In this document: positions 1-7,744 of the stretch, piece after piece
Layout: every line of letters starts with the position of its first letter
How positions within the stretch are numbered: position 1 is the first letter of the stretch
Origin: Candidatus Gribaldobacteria bacterium
GTDB taxonomy: Bacteria > Patescibacteriota > Minisyncoccia > Minisyncoccales > CG1-02-41-26
Direction of reading: 5' to 3'
Length of the DNA stretch: 35,996 bases
NCBI GenBank assembly: GCA_026396705.1
Contig: JAPLWE010000060.1
Coordinates: forward strand, 1 to 35,996
Made by a program: the position numbers and the translations under genes
The notes under the pieces: model-generated
Told to the model about the DNA's origin: nothing
The model's database searches: none
The model's input: only the letters and a program-made list of their open reading frames with translations

Positions 1-3000
1 AGGTTGGTAAAAAGAGGCACTTCAAAGTCTACTGCTTTTCTACGTAGATAATAGTCGTCGGGTATTTTTTCGGCAAACTCTTCGTCAGATATATTAATAA
101 CCAAGTCAATTTTGCCTTGCTCAATAAATCCTTTGATATTAGGGGACAGCGTTGTGGACATTTTTTGCAAGGTCTTATTAGGAGCGCCATTTTCTCGCAA
201 AAACTGCGATGTTTTGGGAGTGCCATACAGCTGGTAGCCCATTTGACATAGTTTTTTGGCGCTATCTAAAAATTTGCTTTGGTTTTTAATGCCACCTAAG
301 CTTAATAAAATGTTTTTTTGGGGAATTTTGAAGCCAGTGGCTAAAAGCGATTTTAAGTAGGCCTCCTCTAAAGTGTCGCCAAAGCAGGCCACTTCGCCGG
401 TTGAGGACATTTCTACATTAAGAATGGGATCTGCTCCCGCCAAGCGGGCGAAAGAAAACTGGGGCGCCTTGACGGCCACATAGTCCAGCACAAAATTAAA
501 ATCAATTGGTTTAACTTTCTGCCCAACAATCGCTTTGGTGGCCAGTTCTATCAAATTGACTTTGCTTACCTTAGAAATAAAGGGCATAGTGCGCGCCGCT
601 CGCAAATTGCATTCAATTACTTTTATTTTATTGTTTTTGGCCAAAAATTGGATATTAAACGGCCCGGTGATATTGAGCTTGGCGGCTAGCTGGCGGGCCA
701 CATCTTTTATTTGTCGCAGAGTGGCTACATAAAGTTTGTGGGCAGGCATCACAATAGTGGCGTCGCCCGAGTGCACCCCGGCGTTTTCTATATGCTCGGT
801 GATTACATAATTTAACAGAACGCCTTTTTGCGCCACCGCGTCAAGCTCAATTTCTTTCGCGCCAGTGATAAATTTAGTGATAACTACTGGGTGTTCAGTG
901 TTAATTTGAGCAGCTTTTTTAAGATAATTTTCTAAATCAGTTTCTTGAAACACCACGCTCATAGCCGCTCCCGATAAAACATAGCTTGGTCGCACTAAAA
1001 TCGGATAGCCAACTTTATTAGCAAAATCGCGGGCTTTAGTTAAGTCTGAGCATTCTTGCCAGAGGGGTTGTTCAATGTTTAGCTCGTCCAAAAGCTGGGA
1101 AAACTTGTGGCGATCTTCTGCGCGGTCAATATCTTTTGCCTTAGTGCCCAGGATTTTCACGCCAGCTTTGGCTAATTTGATAGAGAGATTATTAGGAATC
1201 TGTCCGCCCATAGAAACAATCACGCCTAAAGGCTTTTCTTTTTGGTAAATGTCAATTACCCGCTCTATGGTGAGCTCTTCAAAATAAAGCTTATCGCTTT
1301 CGTCATAGTCGGTGGAAACAGTTTCTGGATTGCAATTAATGAGAATAGTTTTGAAGCCCATTTTTCGCAAGGTTCTTACTGTATTAACGCAACACCAATC
1401 AAACTCTACTGATGAGCCGATACAGTAGGGGCCTGACCCCAACACCATTATTTTTTTTGCCTTATCGTTTTTAGCCGAATTATATTTGATATCATCTTCA
1501 ATGCCATTGTAGGTTAAATATAAATAATTGGTTTTGGCGGGGTATTCGGCCGCCAGTGTGTCAATTTGTTTGGTAAAGGGCAAAATGTTTTGTTGCTGGC
1601 GAAATTCTTTGATTTTTAAGGCTGGGCGATTCAACAGGTTGCCGATTTGTTTGTCGGAAAAGCCTTGTTGTTTGGCCTTTGAGATTAAATCATGATTGGG
1701 CTTTTGGGCTTTTTTGATTTCTCGACTGGTAGCCACGATATTTTCAATTTTATGTAAAAACCAAGGGTCAATTTTAGACCACTGATGAATAGTGGCTATT
1801 TTTACACCTTGCTCTAGCGCGCGAGCTATCGTGAAAACTCTTTCGGGCGTGGGTTGTTTGATGTCTTGTTCTAGGTTGTGGTAACTATCGCCATTGCTGG
1901 TGTTGGCTAGCAAGCCGTCCACGCCAATATTGAGCATGCGTAAGGCTTTTTGCAAAGCCTCTTCAAAACATCGCCCAATCGCCATCACTTCGCCCACTGA
2001 TTTCATTTCTGATCCGATGATCGGGGATACCTTGCGGAATTTTTTTAAGTCCCATCTAGGGATTTTTACTACTAAATAGTCAAGAGCTGGCTCAAAAAAT
2101 GCTTTGGTAACTTTAGTAATAGAATTTGGTATTTCTGATAAAGAGTAGCCCAAGGCTAGTTTGGCGGCTACAAAAGCCAAAGGATAACCAGTAGCTTTAG
2201 AAGCTAAAGCCGAGCTACGCGATAATCTAGCATTTACTTCAATCACGCGATACTCGTTGGAAGTTGGGTTTAAGGCATATTGGATATTGCACTCCCCAAC
2301 AATGCCCAAATGTCGAATGGTTTTAATGGCCACCTCGCGCAATAGATGGTATTGCTCGTTGTTTAGGGTTTGCGAGGGCGCCACTACAATGCTCTCACCA
2401 GTGTGAATGCCCATGGGGTCAAAGTTTTCCATATTGCAAACCGTCAGGCAATTGTCGGCTTTATCTCTCACTACTTCGTATTCAATTTCTTTCCAGCCGC
2501 CCAAATATTCCTCCACTAAAACCTGTTGCGCTACTAAAAGCCCTTTTTTAAGCATTTCTTGCAATTCTTTTCTGTTGTGGGCTACTCCAGAATTTTTGCC
2601 GCCCAAAGAGAAGGCGCTTCTTAGCATTAAAGGAAAACCGATTTCGTTAGCTATTTTTTCGGCTTCAGCCAACGACTTAACTGCCTGTCCGCGAGGAGTA
2701 AGCACCTTGATTTCACTTAATCTTTTGGCAAAAAGCCCTCTATCTTCGGTGTCTTCAATTGTTTTGGTGGGCGTGCCCAAAACCGTTACTTTTTTTCGCC
2801 AAAGCTAGCCCGCAGTTTAAGGCGGTTTGCCCGCCAAAGGAAAGCAAAATGCCATCGGGTTTTTCTTTGGCAATAATTTGCTCTACAAAATAAGGGTTAA
2901 CCGGCAAAAAATAAACTTCGTCAGCCAAATAGTCCGAGGTTTGAATAGTGGCGATGTTGGGATTGACCAAGATCACTTTGATTTTTTCTTCTTTAAGCGC

Positions 3001-3090
3001 TTTAATGGCTTGCGAGCCAGAATAGTCAAACTCGCCTGCTTCACCGATTTTCAAAGCGCCCGAACCCAGTATTAATACTTTTTTTATCAT
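1..3090 (-). CDS. carB: carbamoyl-phosphate synthase large subunit, frameshifted and cut by left edge
   Basis: Makes carbamoyl phosphate from bicarbonate, ATP and ammonia for pyrimidine and arginine synthesis, in the cytoplasm. Reading the minus strand from ATG at 3090 gives the N-terminal [17 protein letters not shown] and FGGQTALN motifs. The frame then breaks at a T7 run (A7 in the gene) at 2790-2796. Dropping one A restores an open frame to the window edge, with the first ATP-grasp half ([31 protein letters not shown]), the second half ([40 protein letters not shown]) and the start of the MGS-like C-terminal domain. Only a short tail should lie beyond base 1. Motifs match the eukaryotic CAD-type branch better than E. 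coli CarB, as far as memory allows. The start overlaps the carA stop (ATGA), so translation is coupled. Confidence 0.93.
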
Positions 3091-4098
3091 AATAATTTTA
3101 TAAAGTTGTCAAAAATAAATCGTGTGTCGGTTGGCCCGGGGTTGGCCTCGGGGTGAAATTGCACAGCCATAAACGGTTTGGTTTTGTGTTTAATACCTTC
3201 CACTGTTTGGTCGTTGTTGTTATAAAACCAAACAGCCCAATCCTTGGGCAAGCTTTTGGCTTGAACAGCGTAGCCGTGGTTTTGGCTGGTAATATAACAA
3301 TGTTTGGTTTTAGTTTCCAAGCAAGGTTGGTTTTGCCATTAATTGATTGCCCAAGCAAATGCCTAAAATTGGCAGATTTGTTTTTAATAATTGTTGAATA
3401 TTGCTAATGGTTGTTGGGCAGGCCTTGGGATCGCCCGGCCCATTAGAAATGACTACTCCATCAAACCGTGTTTTTATTTCTGATAGGACAACATTGTATG
3501 GTGTCCTAATCACCGAAATGTCCCTATCAAGTAAGGCTCGCAAGATGCTTAGCTTCAAGCCACAGTCAATTAACAGCACGGTCTTCTTGCCTCTTAAATA
3601 AACTTCTGTTTTTTTAATAGATACTTGTCCAGCTAGGTCAGTTTCATTTGGGTCAAAAAAATCTCCAATTGATTTGGAGATAGGGGATTGGTCGGGAACT
3701 ATTTTGGAAAGCATACAACCGGTTATTCTTAACTCTTTAGTGAGGGCTCGGGTGTCAACGCCGAAAACTCCGGGTATTTTTTCTTCTTTGAGCCATTGGT
3801 CCAAAGATTTTTGAGCGCCATAGTGACTGTATTGAAAAGAGTAATTATCAACAATCAACCCAGAGATTTGAATTTTATCTGACTCCCAAGTTTTTTTATC
3901 GGGAGCTCCATAGTTGCCGATTAAAGGATAGGTCAAAACTAAAATCTGTCCTTTATAAGACGGGTCGGTGATGGTTTCGGGATACCCCACCATACCCGTG
4001 TTAAAAACTAATTCGCCCTCGGCCCCCTGACTATGCCCAAAAAAATACCCCCGATAACAGGAGCGATTTCTTAAAATAATAGTAGCTTTTTTATGCAT
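3087..4098 (-). pseudogene. carA: carbamoyl-phosphate synthase small subunit, disrupted by internal deletion
   Basis: Glutaminase subunit that supplies ammonia to CarB. ATG at 4098 (MHKKATII) is chosen over upstream codons because family homology begins there and a promoter lies just before it. The N-terminal domain (TGMVGYPETITDPSYK, LTYPLIGNYG) and most of the class I amidotransferase domain (SNGPGDP, nucleophile Cys in GICLGNQ) are in one frame, which stops at 3310. The tail ([18 protein letters not shown], catalytic His and Glu in [10 protein letters not shown]) is in another frame down to TGA at 3087. Comparison with CAD-type CarA suggests about 17 codons (the GAKTYK...GNRG stretch) are missing at 3330-3336, close to a 50-nt deletion. 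The triad residues survive, but no intact protein is encoded as written. Confidence 0.9.
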
Positions 4099-4117
4099 AA
4101 GAAAAATCAATTTGTTT

Positions 4118-4146
4118 ATTTTAGAGTAGAAAAAAATAAAAAGCAA
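4118..4146 (-). promoter_or_regulatory. carAB promoter
   Basis: On the minus strand, TTGCTT (4141-4146) and TAAAAT (4118-4123) are separated by 17 bp. The predicted transcription start near 4111 leaves a leader of only about 13 nt before the carA ATG at 4098. The same TTGCTT-17-TAAAAT pattern precedes the protease gene at 13862. Confidence 0.6.
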
Positions 4147-4169
4147 ATTTATGCATAACGCAATACAAG

Positions 4170-4190
4170 ACCAACTTATGCTGGTTTTTT
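4170..4190 (+). terminator. terminator-like hairpin without an upstream plus-strand gene
   Basis: ACCAAC-TTAT-GCTGGT (one A/C mismatch) is followed by six T on the plus strand. No plus-strand gene ends nearby; carA runs the other way. The hairpin and the following 30 bases resemble the sequence at 13115-13160, so it may be a copy of a dispersed repeat and not a working terminator. Confidence 0.35.
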
Positions 4191-4193
4191 GTT

Positions 4194-4223
4194 TTGCAAA
4201 GATTGGGGTGGTTGTGGTAAAAT
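4194..4223 (+). promoter_or_regulatory. promoter for the small Cys-rich membrane protein
   Basis: TTGCAA (4194-4199), an 18-bp spacer ending in an extended TGg, and TAAAAT (4218-4223). The predicted start is about 22 nt before the ATG at 4252. A second GGTAAAATAA lies at 4241-4250, too close to the ATG to serve as a normal -10. Confidence 0.45.
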
Positions 4224-4251
4224 AATTAAAGATGTAGTAAGGTAAAATAAT

Positions 4252-4602
4252 ATGGACAAGAAGTCAAAGATATTTTTTGTAGTTTTCTTCTTCCTTGTTT
4301 TGGTAGCCACGGGCCTATCTTTTTATAAATACTTTATTTTGAAAGATTATTATATTAAAGCTGAGGCGGCGTGCGACCCCCAACAAGAGAAGTGCTTTAT
4401 GATTGAATCTGATTCGGGCGAAGGGACTAGCTATTACAAATTAGTGAAGAAAAAAGCGCGCGACATTCCGCTATGCGAGGTAGATTCTCCTGATTGTCCG
4501 GCCTTGGCTTGCCAGGTAGGCGAGGACTGCCAGGAGGTATTTTGTGACGAAACCACCAAACCCGAGGGAGTGGAGTGCACTAATCCCGCAACATTTCAAT
4601 AA
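4252..4602 (+). CDS. small membrane-anchored Cys-rich protein, unknown function
   Basis: 116 residues. After a short Lys-rich N-terminus, residues 7-27 form one hydrophobic helix, best read as an uncleaved anchor. The rest is predicted outside the membrane and carries eight cysteines (among them ACDPQQEKC, DSPDC, EDCQEVFC and VEC), an even number that would suit disulfide bonds in an extracytoplasmic domain. No enzyme motif is visible. It has its own promoter and a strong terminator 10 bases after the stop, so it is probably a single-gene transcript. I do not recognise a named family; small proteins with a DPxxxxC motif after one helix seem common in Parcubacteria, but that is from memory. 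Confidence 0.75.
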   Translation: MDKKSKIFFVVFFFLVLVATGLSFYKYFILKDYYIKAEAACDPQQEKCFMIESDSGEGTSYYKLVKKKARDIPLCEVDSPDCPALACQVGEDCQEVFCDETTKPEGVECTNPATFQ

Positions 4603-4611
4603 CCAAACTTC

Positions 4612-4637
4612 AAAGAGCGCCAAGGCGCTCTTTTTTT
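4612..4637 (+). terminator. Rho-independent terminator
   Basis: Perfect 8-bp stem AGAGCGCC / GGCGCTCT (4614-4621 and 4624-4631) with an AA loop region, followed by a T7 run. It lies between the stop at 4602 and the permease ATG at 4649. Confidence 0.85.
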
Positions 4638-4648
4638 GATTAAAAAGT

Positions 4649-5662
4649 ATGGATTTTTTGATTACTATACTTAATTTTTTACAAAGCCACTGGCTAATAC
4701 TCGCTTTTGCCGCTCCAATGTCTTGGGCTTTAGTCAACCTCATTGATGTTTATTTCGTCGGTAAGGTTTATCAAGACGAATTAGACGGCACCATTATTGC
4801 CGGGCTTTTTCAGATTTTGCCTTGGACGGTACTTATTTTCTTTTTAAAAATTGACATGGGCCAATTTATTAACTTGGGCGGTGGCGGGAATTCATTTTGG
4901 GTAGATCCGATTTTATTTACTGCCTTGGTTGGCGGATTTTTGTTTGCCTCGTCTTTTTATTTTTACTTCAAAACCTTGTTTAGCCATAATGATGTATCGC
5001 TCTTGCAAATTATTTGGAGCTTAACCATTGTGGCTGTGCCAGTTTTTTCTTTTCTTTTTTGGGGCGAAATATTATCTTTTTACCAATATTTAGGTATGGT
5101 GGTAATACTTTTGGGGGCTGCCATGCTTTCTTTAAGCAAGGGGTTGAAAGCTAAAATTTCTAGTCGTTATATTTGGCTCATGTTGGGGGCGGTGATTTTT
5201 CTTTCTTTGAGTATGGTTTTTGAAGAAAAAGTTTATTCTGATTTGGCCGCTAGGGGTTTGGGCAACCAAGGTTTTTTGGTTGGGCTTTTGTTTTTTTCTA
5301 TTGGAGCTTTTTTGGCTGGTTTATTTTTTGCGATTGTTGGCAAAAGAAACCCCCTGCCTTTAATTAAAAAATATTTAAAAATACTTCTAATACTGGAGGG
5401 GCTTTCGGCTTTAGGCAATTTCGCTTCGCAGGCCGCTATTAATGCGGCCCCATCGGTGTCTTTTGTGGCTGCTGTAGAAACCTTTGTGCCAGTTTTTATA
5501 CTTTTGTTTAGCGCGCTGATTTTATTTGGCTTTACTTATATTCTCATTCTCAAAAAAGATAAGCAAGTTATCAAAAAAATATACCAAGAACAATTAAACG
5601 GAGTTTGGGTTAAGGTTATAGCTACTATTATTATGGTGGCTGGGGTCTACATAATGACTTAG
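4649..5662 (+). CDS. EamA/DMT-superfamily permease
   Basis: 337 residues, strongly hydrophobic, with about ten membrane helices arranged as two halves, as in the drug/metabolite transporter superfamily. The first half ends with the typical EamA pattern: a Gly/Pro-containing helix, FWGEILSFYQYLGMVVILLGAAMLS. The second half ends with LNGVWVKVIATIIMVAGVYIM, the equivalent position. The substrate cannot be told from sequence; members export metabolites, amino acids or drugs. The gene starts 12 bases after the terminator T-run, with no clear Shine-Dalgarno. Its TAG stop is immediately followed by the ATG of the ATP-grasp gene at 5663, so the two are probably cotranscribed. Confidence 0.85.
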   Translation: MDFLITILNFLQSHWLILAFAAPMSWALVNLIDVYFVGKVYQDELDGTIIAGLFQILPWTVLIFFLKIDMGQFINLGGGGNSFWVDPILFTALVGGFLFASSFYFYFKTLFSHNDVSLLQIIWSLTIVAVPVFSFLFWGEILSFYQYLGMVVILLGAAMLSLSKGLKAKISSRYIWLMLGAVIFLSLSMVFEEKVYSDLAARGLGNQGFLVGLLFFSIGAFLAGLFFAIVGKRNPLPLIKKYLKILLILEGLSALGNFASQAAINAAPSVSFVAAVETFVPVFILLFSALILFGFTYILILKKDKQVIKKIYQEQLNGVWVKVIATIIMVAGVYIMT

Positions 5663-6976
5663 ATGAATAAATTTATGAAAGTCCTATTTATTTCAGGAGA
5701 ACTTATCGCGGGCGACTTGGCATATCGTTTGAAACAGGAGGGCTGTGAAGTTAAGTTATACATAGAAGATAAAAGTAGGAAGGATTGCTTTGATGGCATG
5801 GTGGAAAAGACCGATAATTGGCGAAAAGAGCTTGATTGGGTTGGTAAAACAGGCTTGATTGTTTTTGATGATGTGGGCTATGGGAAAATTCAGGATAACT
5901 TAAGAAAAGACGGCTACAATGTGTTTGGGGGCTGTGAAGAAGGAGACAGATTAGAAAAAGACAGAGAGTTTGGGCAGAAAATTTTTCGTGATTATGGTAT
6001 AAAAATCCCTGACACTTTCAATTTTGACAATATTAAGTCAGCCATAAATTATATTAAAAACCATAAAGGCGCCTGGGTTATAAAACAGAACGGCCATGAA
6101 AGCGCGCTTAATTATGTTGGAGTAATGAATGACGGGAGCGATTCAATTAGCATGCTTGAAAGTTATGATAAGCATCTAGAAGAGGATATATCGGTGAGTT
6201 TGCAGAAAAAGGTTTATGGTATAGAAATAGGCGTGGCTAGGTATTTTAATGGAAAGGATTGGGCGGGTCCGATTGAAATTAATATTGAGCACAAGGCATT
6301 GTTTAATGGTGGAATTGGCCCGCAAACAGGCGAAATGGGCACTGTTATTTGGTATGAAAATAACGAAAAAAATAAGCTCTTTCAAACAACTTTAGCAAAG
6401 CTGAAGCCATTTTTAGAAAAAATAAATTTTAAGGGAGATATTGACATAAATTGCATTGTCAATAAAAAAAATCTCTATCCGCTTGAAGCAACAGCGCGCC
6501 TTGGTTGCCCATCAACTCATTTGCAAACAGAAATACAATTATCGCCATGGAAAGATTTTTTAATGGCCATAGCCAAAGGCGATAATTATAACCTGAAGTA
6601 TAAAAAGGGATACGGCATTGTTGTGTCAGTTTCTATCCCGCCATTTCCATATAAAGCTATTTCAAGCAAGTTTTATTCAAAAGATGTCAAAGTTTTATTT
6701 AAAAAGAAACTTTCCAGAAAAGAATGGGATAGAATTCATTTTGAGGAAGTCTCATTAAAAGAAAATGGCAACAAAGAACAATACTGCGTTGCGGGAAGCA
6801 ATGGCTATATTCTTTATGTTACTGGGTTTGGTAGCACGCTTCAAAAAGCTAGAAAACAAGCGTATAATTTAATTGATAAAATAGTCATTCCAAAAATGTT
6901 TTACCGCACAGATATCGGTGCTCAATTTATAGCCACCGACCAAAAATTGCTGAAAAAATGGGGGTGGATAGAGTAA
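5663..6976 (+). CDS. PurD-like ATP-grasp ligase
   Basis: 437 residues. The C-terminal two thirds resembles phosphoribosylamine-glycine ligase: an ATP-grasp core (WVIKQNG near 133-139), the GARS-type loop GGIGPQTGEMGTV, the metal-binding strand LEATARLGCPS, and a C-terminal domain ending in YVTGFGSTLQKARKQAY and MFYRTDIG. The N-terminus (MKVLFISGELIAGDLAYRL) lacks the usual PurD GxGGREHA loop. No other purine gene is nearby; neighbours are a permease (directly abutting), a lipoprotein module and an agmatinase. It may be a true GAR synthetase or an ATP-grasp ligase with another substrate. ATG 5675 is a possible alternative start. Its last 18 coding bases recur at 8882-8899. Confidence 0.8.
   Translation: MNKFMKVLFISGELIAGDLAYRLKQEGCEVKLYIEDKSRKDCFDGMVEKTDNWRKELDWVGKTGLIVFDDVGYGKIQDNLRKDGYNVFGGCEEGDRLEKDREFGQKIFRDYGIKIPDTFNFDNIKSAINYIKNHKGAWVIKQNGHESALNYVGVMNDGSDSISMLESYDKHLEEDISVSLQKKVYGIEIGVARYFNGKDWAGPIEINIEHKALFNGGIGPQTGEMGTVIWYENNEKNKLFQTTLAKLKPFLEKINFKGDIDINCIVNKKNLYPLEATARLGCPSTHLQTEIQLSPWKDFLMAIAKGDNYNLKYKKGYGIVVSVSIPPFPYKAISSKFYSKDVKVLFKKKLSRKEWDRIHFEEVSLKENGNKEQYCVAGSNGYILYVTGFGSTLQKARKQAYNLIDKIVIPKMFYRTDIGAQFIATDQKLLKKWGWIE
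6953..6970 (+). repeat. 18-bp direct repeat, left copy
   Basis: The bases AAAAAATGGGGGTGGATA, coding KKWGWI at the end of the PurD-like gene, recur exactly at 8882-8899, 1929 bp away. The two copies bracket the first lipoprotein module (7019-8740), as expected if a segment was inserted after the gene or a gene end was duplicated. Confidence 0.7.
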
Positions 6977-7018
6977 ATAGGAAAAGCTATACAGCGCTTG
7001 ACAGCATACGTTTTTTTT

Positions 7019-7046
7019 TTGCTAACCTTAAAGTAGCTTTTATAAT
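7019..7046 (+). promoter_or_regulatory. promoter of lipoprotein module A
   Basis: TTGCTA (7019-7024), a 16-bp spacer, then TATAAT (7041-7046). A second -35-like TTGACA at 6998-7003 precedes a T10 run. The same arrangement, with the same 16-bp spacer, is found at 11572-11599 before the paralogous gene. The predicted start near 7053 gives a leader of about 40 nt. Confidence 0.65.
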
Positions 7047-7092
7047 TCAAGGAGAAAGAATATAGTGGCATTATTGCCACAGGAGGATTAAA
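7045..7092 (+). promoter_or_regulatory. structured 5' leader with mini-ORF and SD-proximal hairpin (copy A)
   Basis: In order: ATTCAAGGAGAA (7045-7056), whose reverse complement recurs after the gene at 7677-7688; a Shine-Dalgarno AAGGAG (7049-7054); a GTG mini-ORF of eight codons (7065-7091, VALLPQED, stop TAA); a hairpin GTGGCA-TTAT-TGCCAC (7065-7080); and the AGGAGG (7081-7086) that serves the GTG at 7093. Copy B at 11602-11649 differs in the hairpin by a compensatory C:G to U:A change, which argues that the RNA fold is maintained. Confidence 0.7.
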
Positions 7093-7659
7093 GTGAAAGT
7101 AAAAAATTGCATTTATCTTTTTGCTATTTTGTCAATGGTTCTAATGATAGGGTGCGGTTCGGATACGAATACGCCGACCGTATCTGAAAGTAATGACGGG
7201 CAGGCAATGCTTGCTCCTAATGTTTGTTATAGTGAAGCGCAAATCAATTCGTTAATATTGGCGGCGGCGGCAAAAGATGTAGGCAACACAAAAGCTGGGC
7301 AATGTAAGGTTTGGGTTAATAACATTGTGTATTCTTCAACGAAGATATCTCTCCCAGCAATGGATAGTTACTACACATGGGCGTCAAGCACCTTTGCTAG
7401 AATTATTTGGCAAGTCAAATTTGCTTGCGTTCCAAGTTTTTCAACAGCATTGAAGCCAGGTCAGATTATGCAAATCCAATGGCAATCAACCTACATGAAT
7501 GGCGGGCCTCATACCATCATCTTGCAATCGGTTTCGCCAACATCAATCTCGTATTATGAAGCCAATGCTGGACCTGCGGTTAGATTATGGACAACATCTA
7601 TAGCCCGATGGCAACAAATAGCGGGAGCTTGGACGGTTTACCAAGTCAAAAGTTACTAA
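7093..7659 (+). CDS. lipoprotein with a predicted Cys/His (CHAP or NlpC/P60-like) hydrolase domain, copy A
   Basis: 188 residues from GTG, with AGGAGG six bases upstream. The signal peptide ends in a lipobox LMIGC (Cys21), followed by a Gly/Ser/Asn linker GSDTNTPTVSES. The domain has GQCKVWV (Cys71), GQIMQIQW, GGPHTIIL (His140) and YYEAN (156-158). This Cys-His-Asn order fits papain-fold peptidoglycan amidases or endopeptidases of the CHAP/NlpC group. The fold call is inference from motifs. A paralogue lies at 11650-12255 with the same first 60 residues nearly unchanged (SDTNTPT, QAMLAP, EAQINSLILAAAAKDVG). Likely role: wall remodelling or degradation at the outer face of the membrane. Confidence 0.82.
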   Translation: MKVKNCIYLFAILSMVLMIGCGSDTNTPTVSESNDGQAMLAPNVCYSEAQINSLILAAAAKDVGNTKAGQCKVWVNNIVYSSTKISLPAMDSYYTWASSTFARIIWQVKFACVPSFSTALKPGQIMQIQWQSTYMNGGPHTIILQSVSPTSISYYEANAGPAVRLWTTSIARWQQIAGAWTVYQVKSY

Positions 7660-7676
7660 AACTAAAAAATTATTTC

Positions 7677-7688
7677 TTCTCCTTGAAT
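7677..7688 (-). repeat. 12-bp inverted repeat of the leader, module A
   Basis: TTCTCCTTGAAT is the exact reverse complement of the leader segment 7045-7056, which contains the upstream AAGGAG. It lies 18 bases after the lipoprotein stop. The paralogous gene has the same pair with 13 bp of match. Confidence 0.75.
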
Positions 7689-7692
7689 AAAA

Positions 7693-7721
7693 CCAACTCC
7701 TATTGCGACAATAGGAGTTGG
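7693..7721 (+). terminator. 13-bp perfect hairpin after lipoprotein A
   Basis: CCAACTCCTATTG / CAATAGGAGTTGG with a CGA loop. There is no T-run on either strand, so it may stabilise the mRNA or terminate weakly. A hairpin of unrelated sequence sits at the same place in module B (12287-12322), so the structure is kept and not the sequence. Confidence 0.6.
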
Positions 7722-7744
7722 CATATCAAAATTTACTAGAATTC

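Noticed and set aside
2407-2808. 133-codon plus-strand open frame
   Set aside because: It lies antisense to carB, whose minus-strand translation matches the family throughout; the plus-strand peptide shows no motif.
3098-3358. 86-codon minus-strand frame in the carA region
   Set aside because: It is the third frame through the damaged part of carA and does not match the protein; the conserved tail is in the frame ending at 3087.
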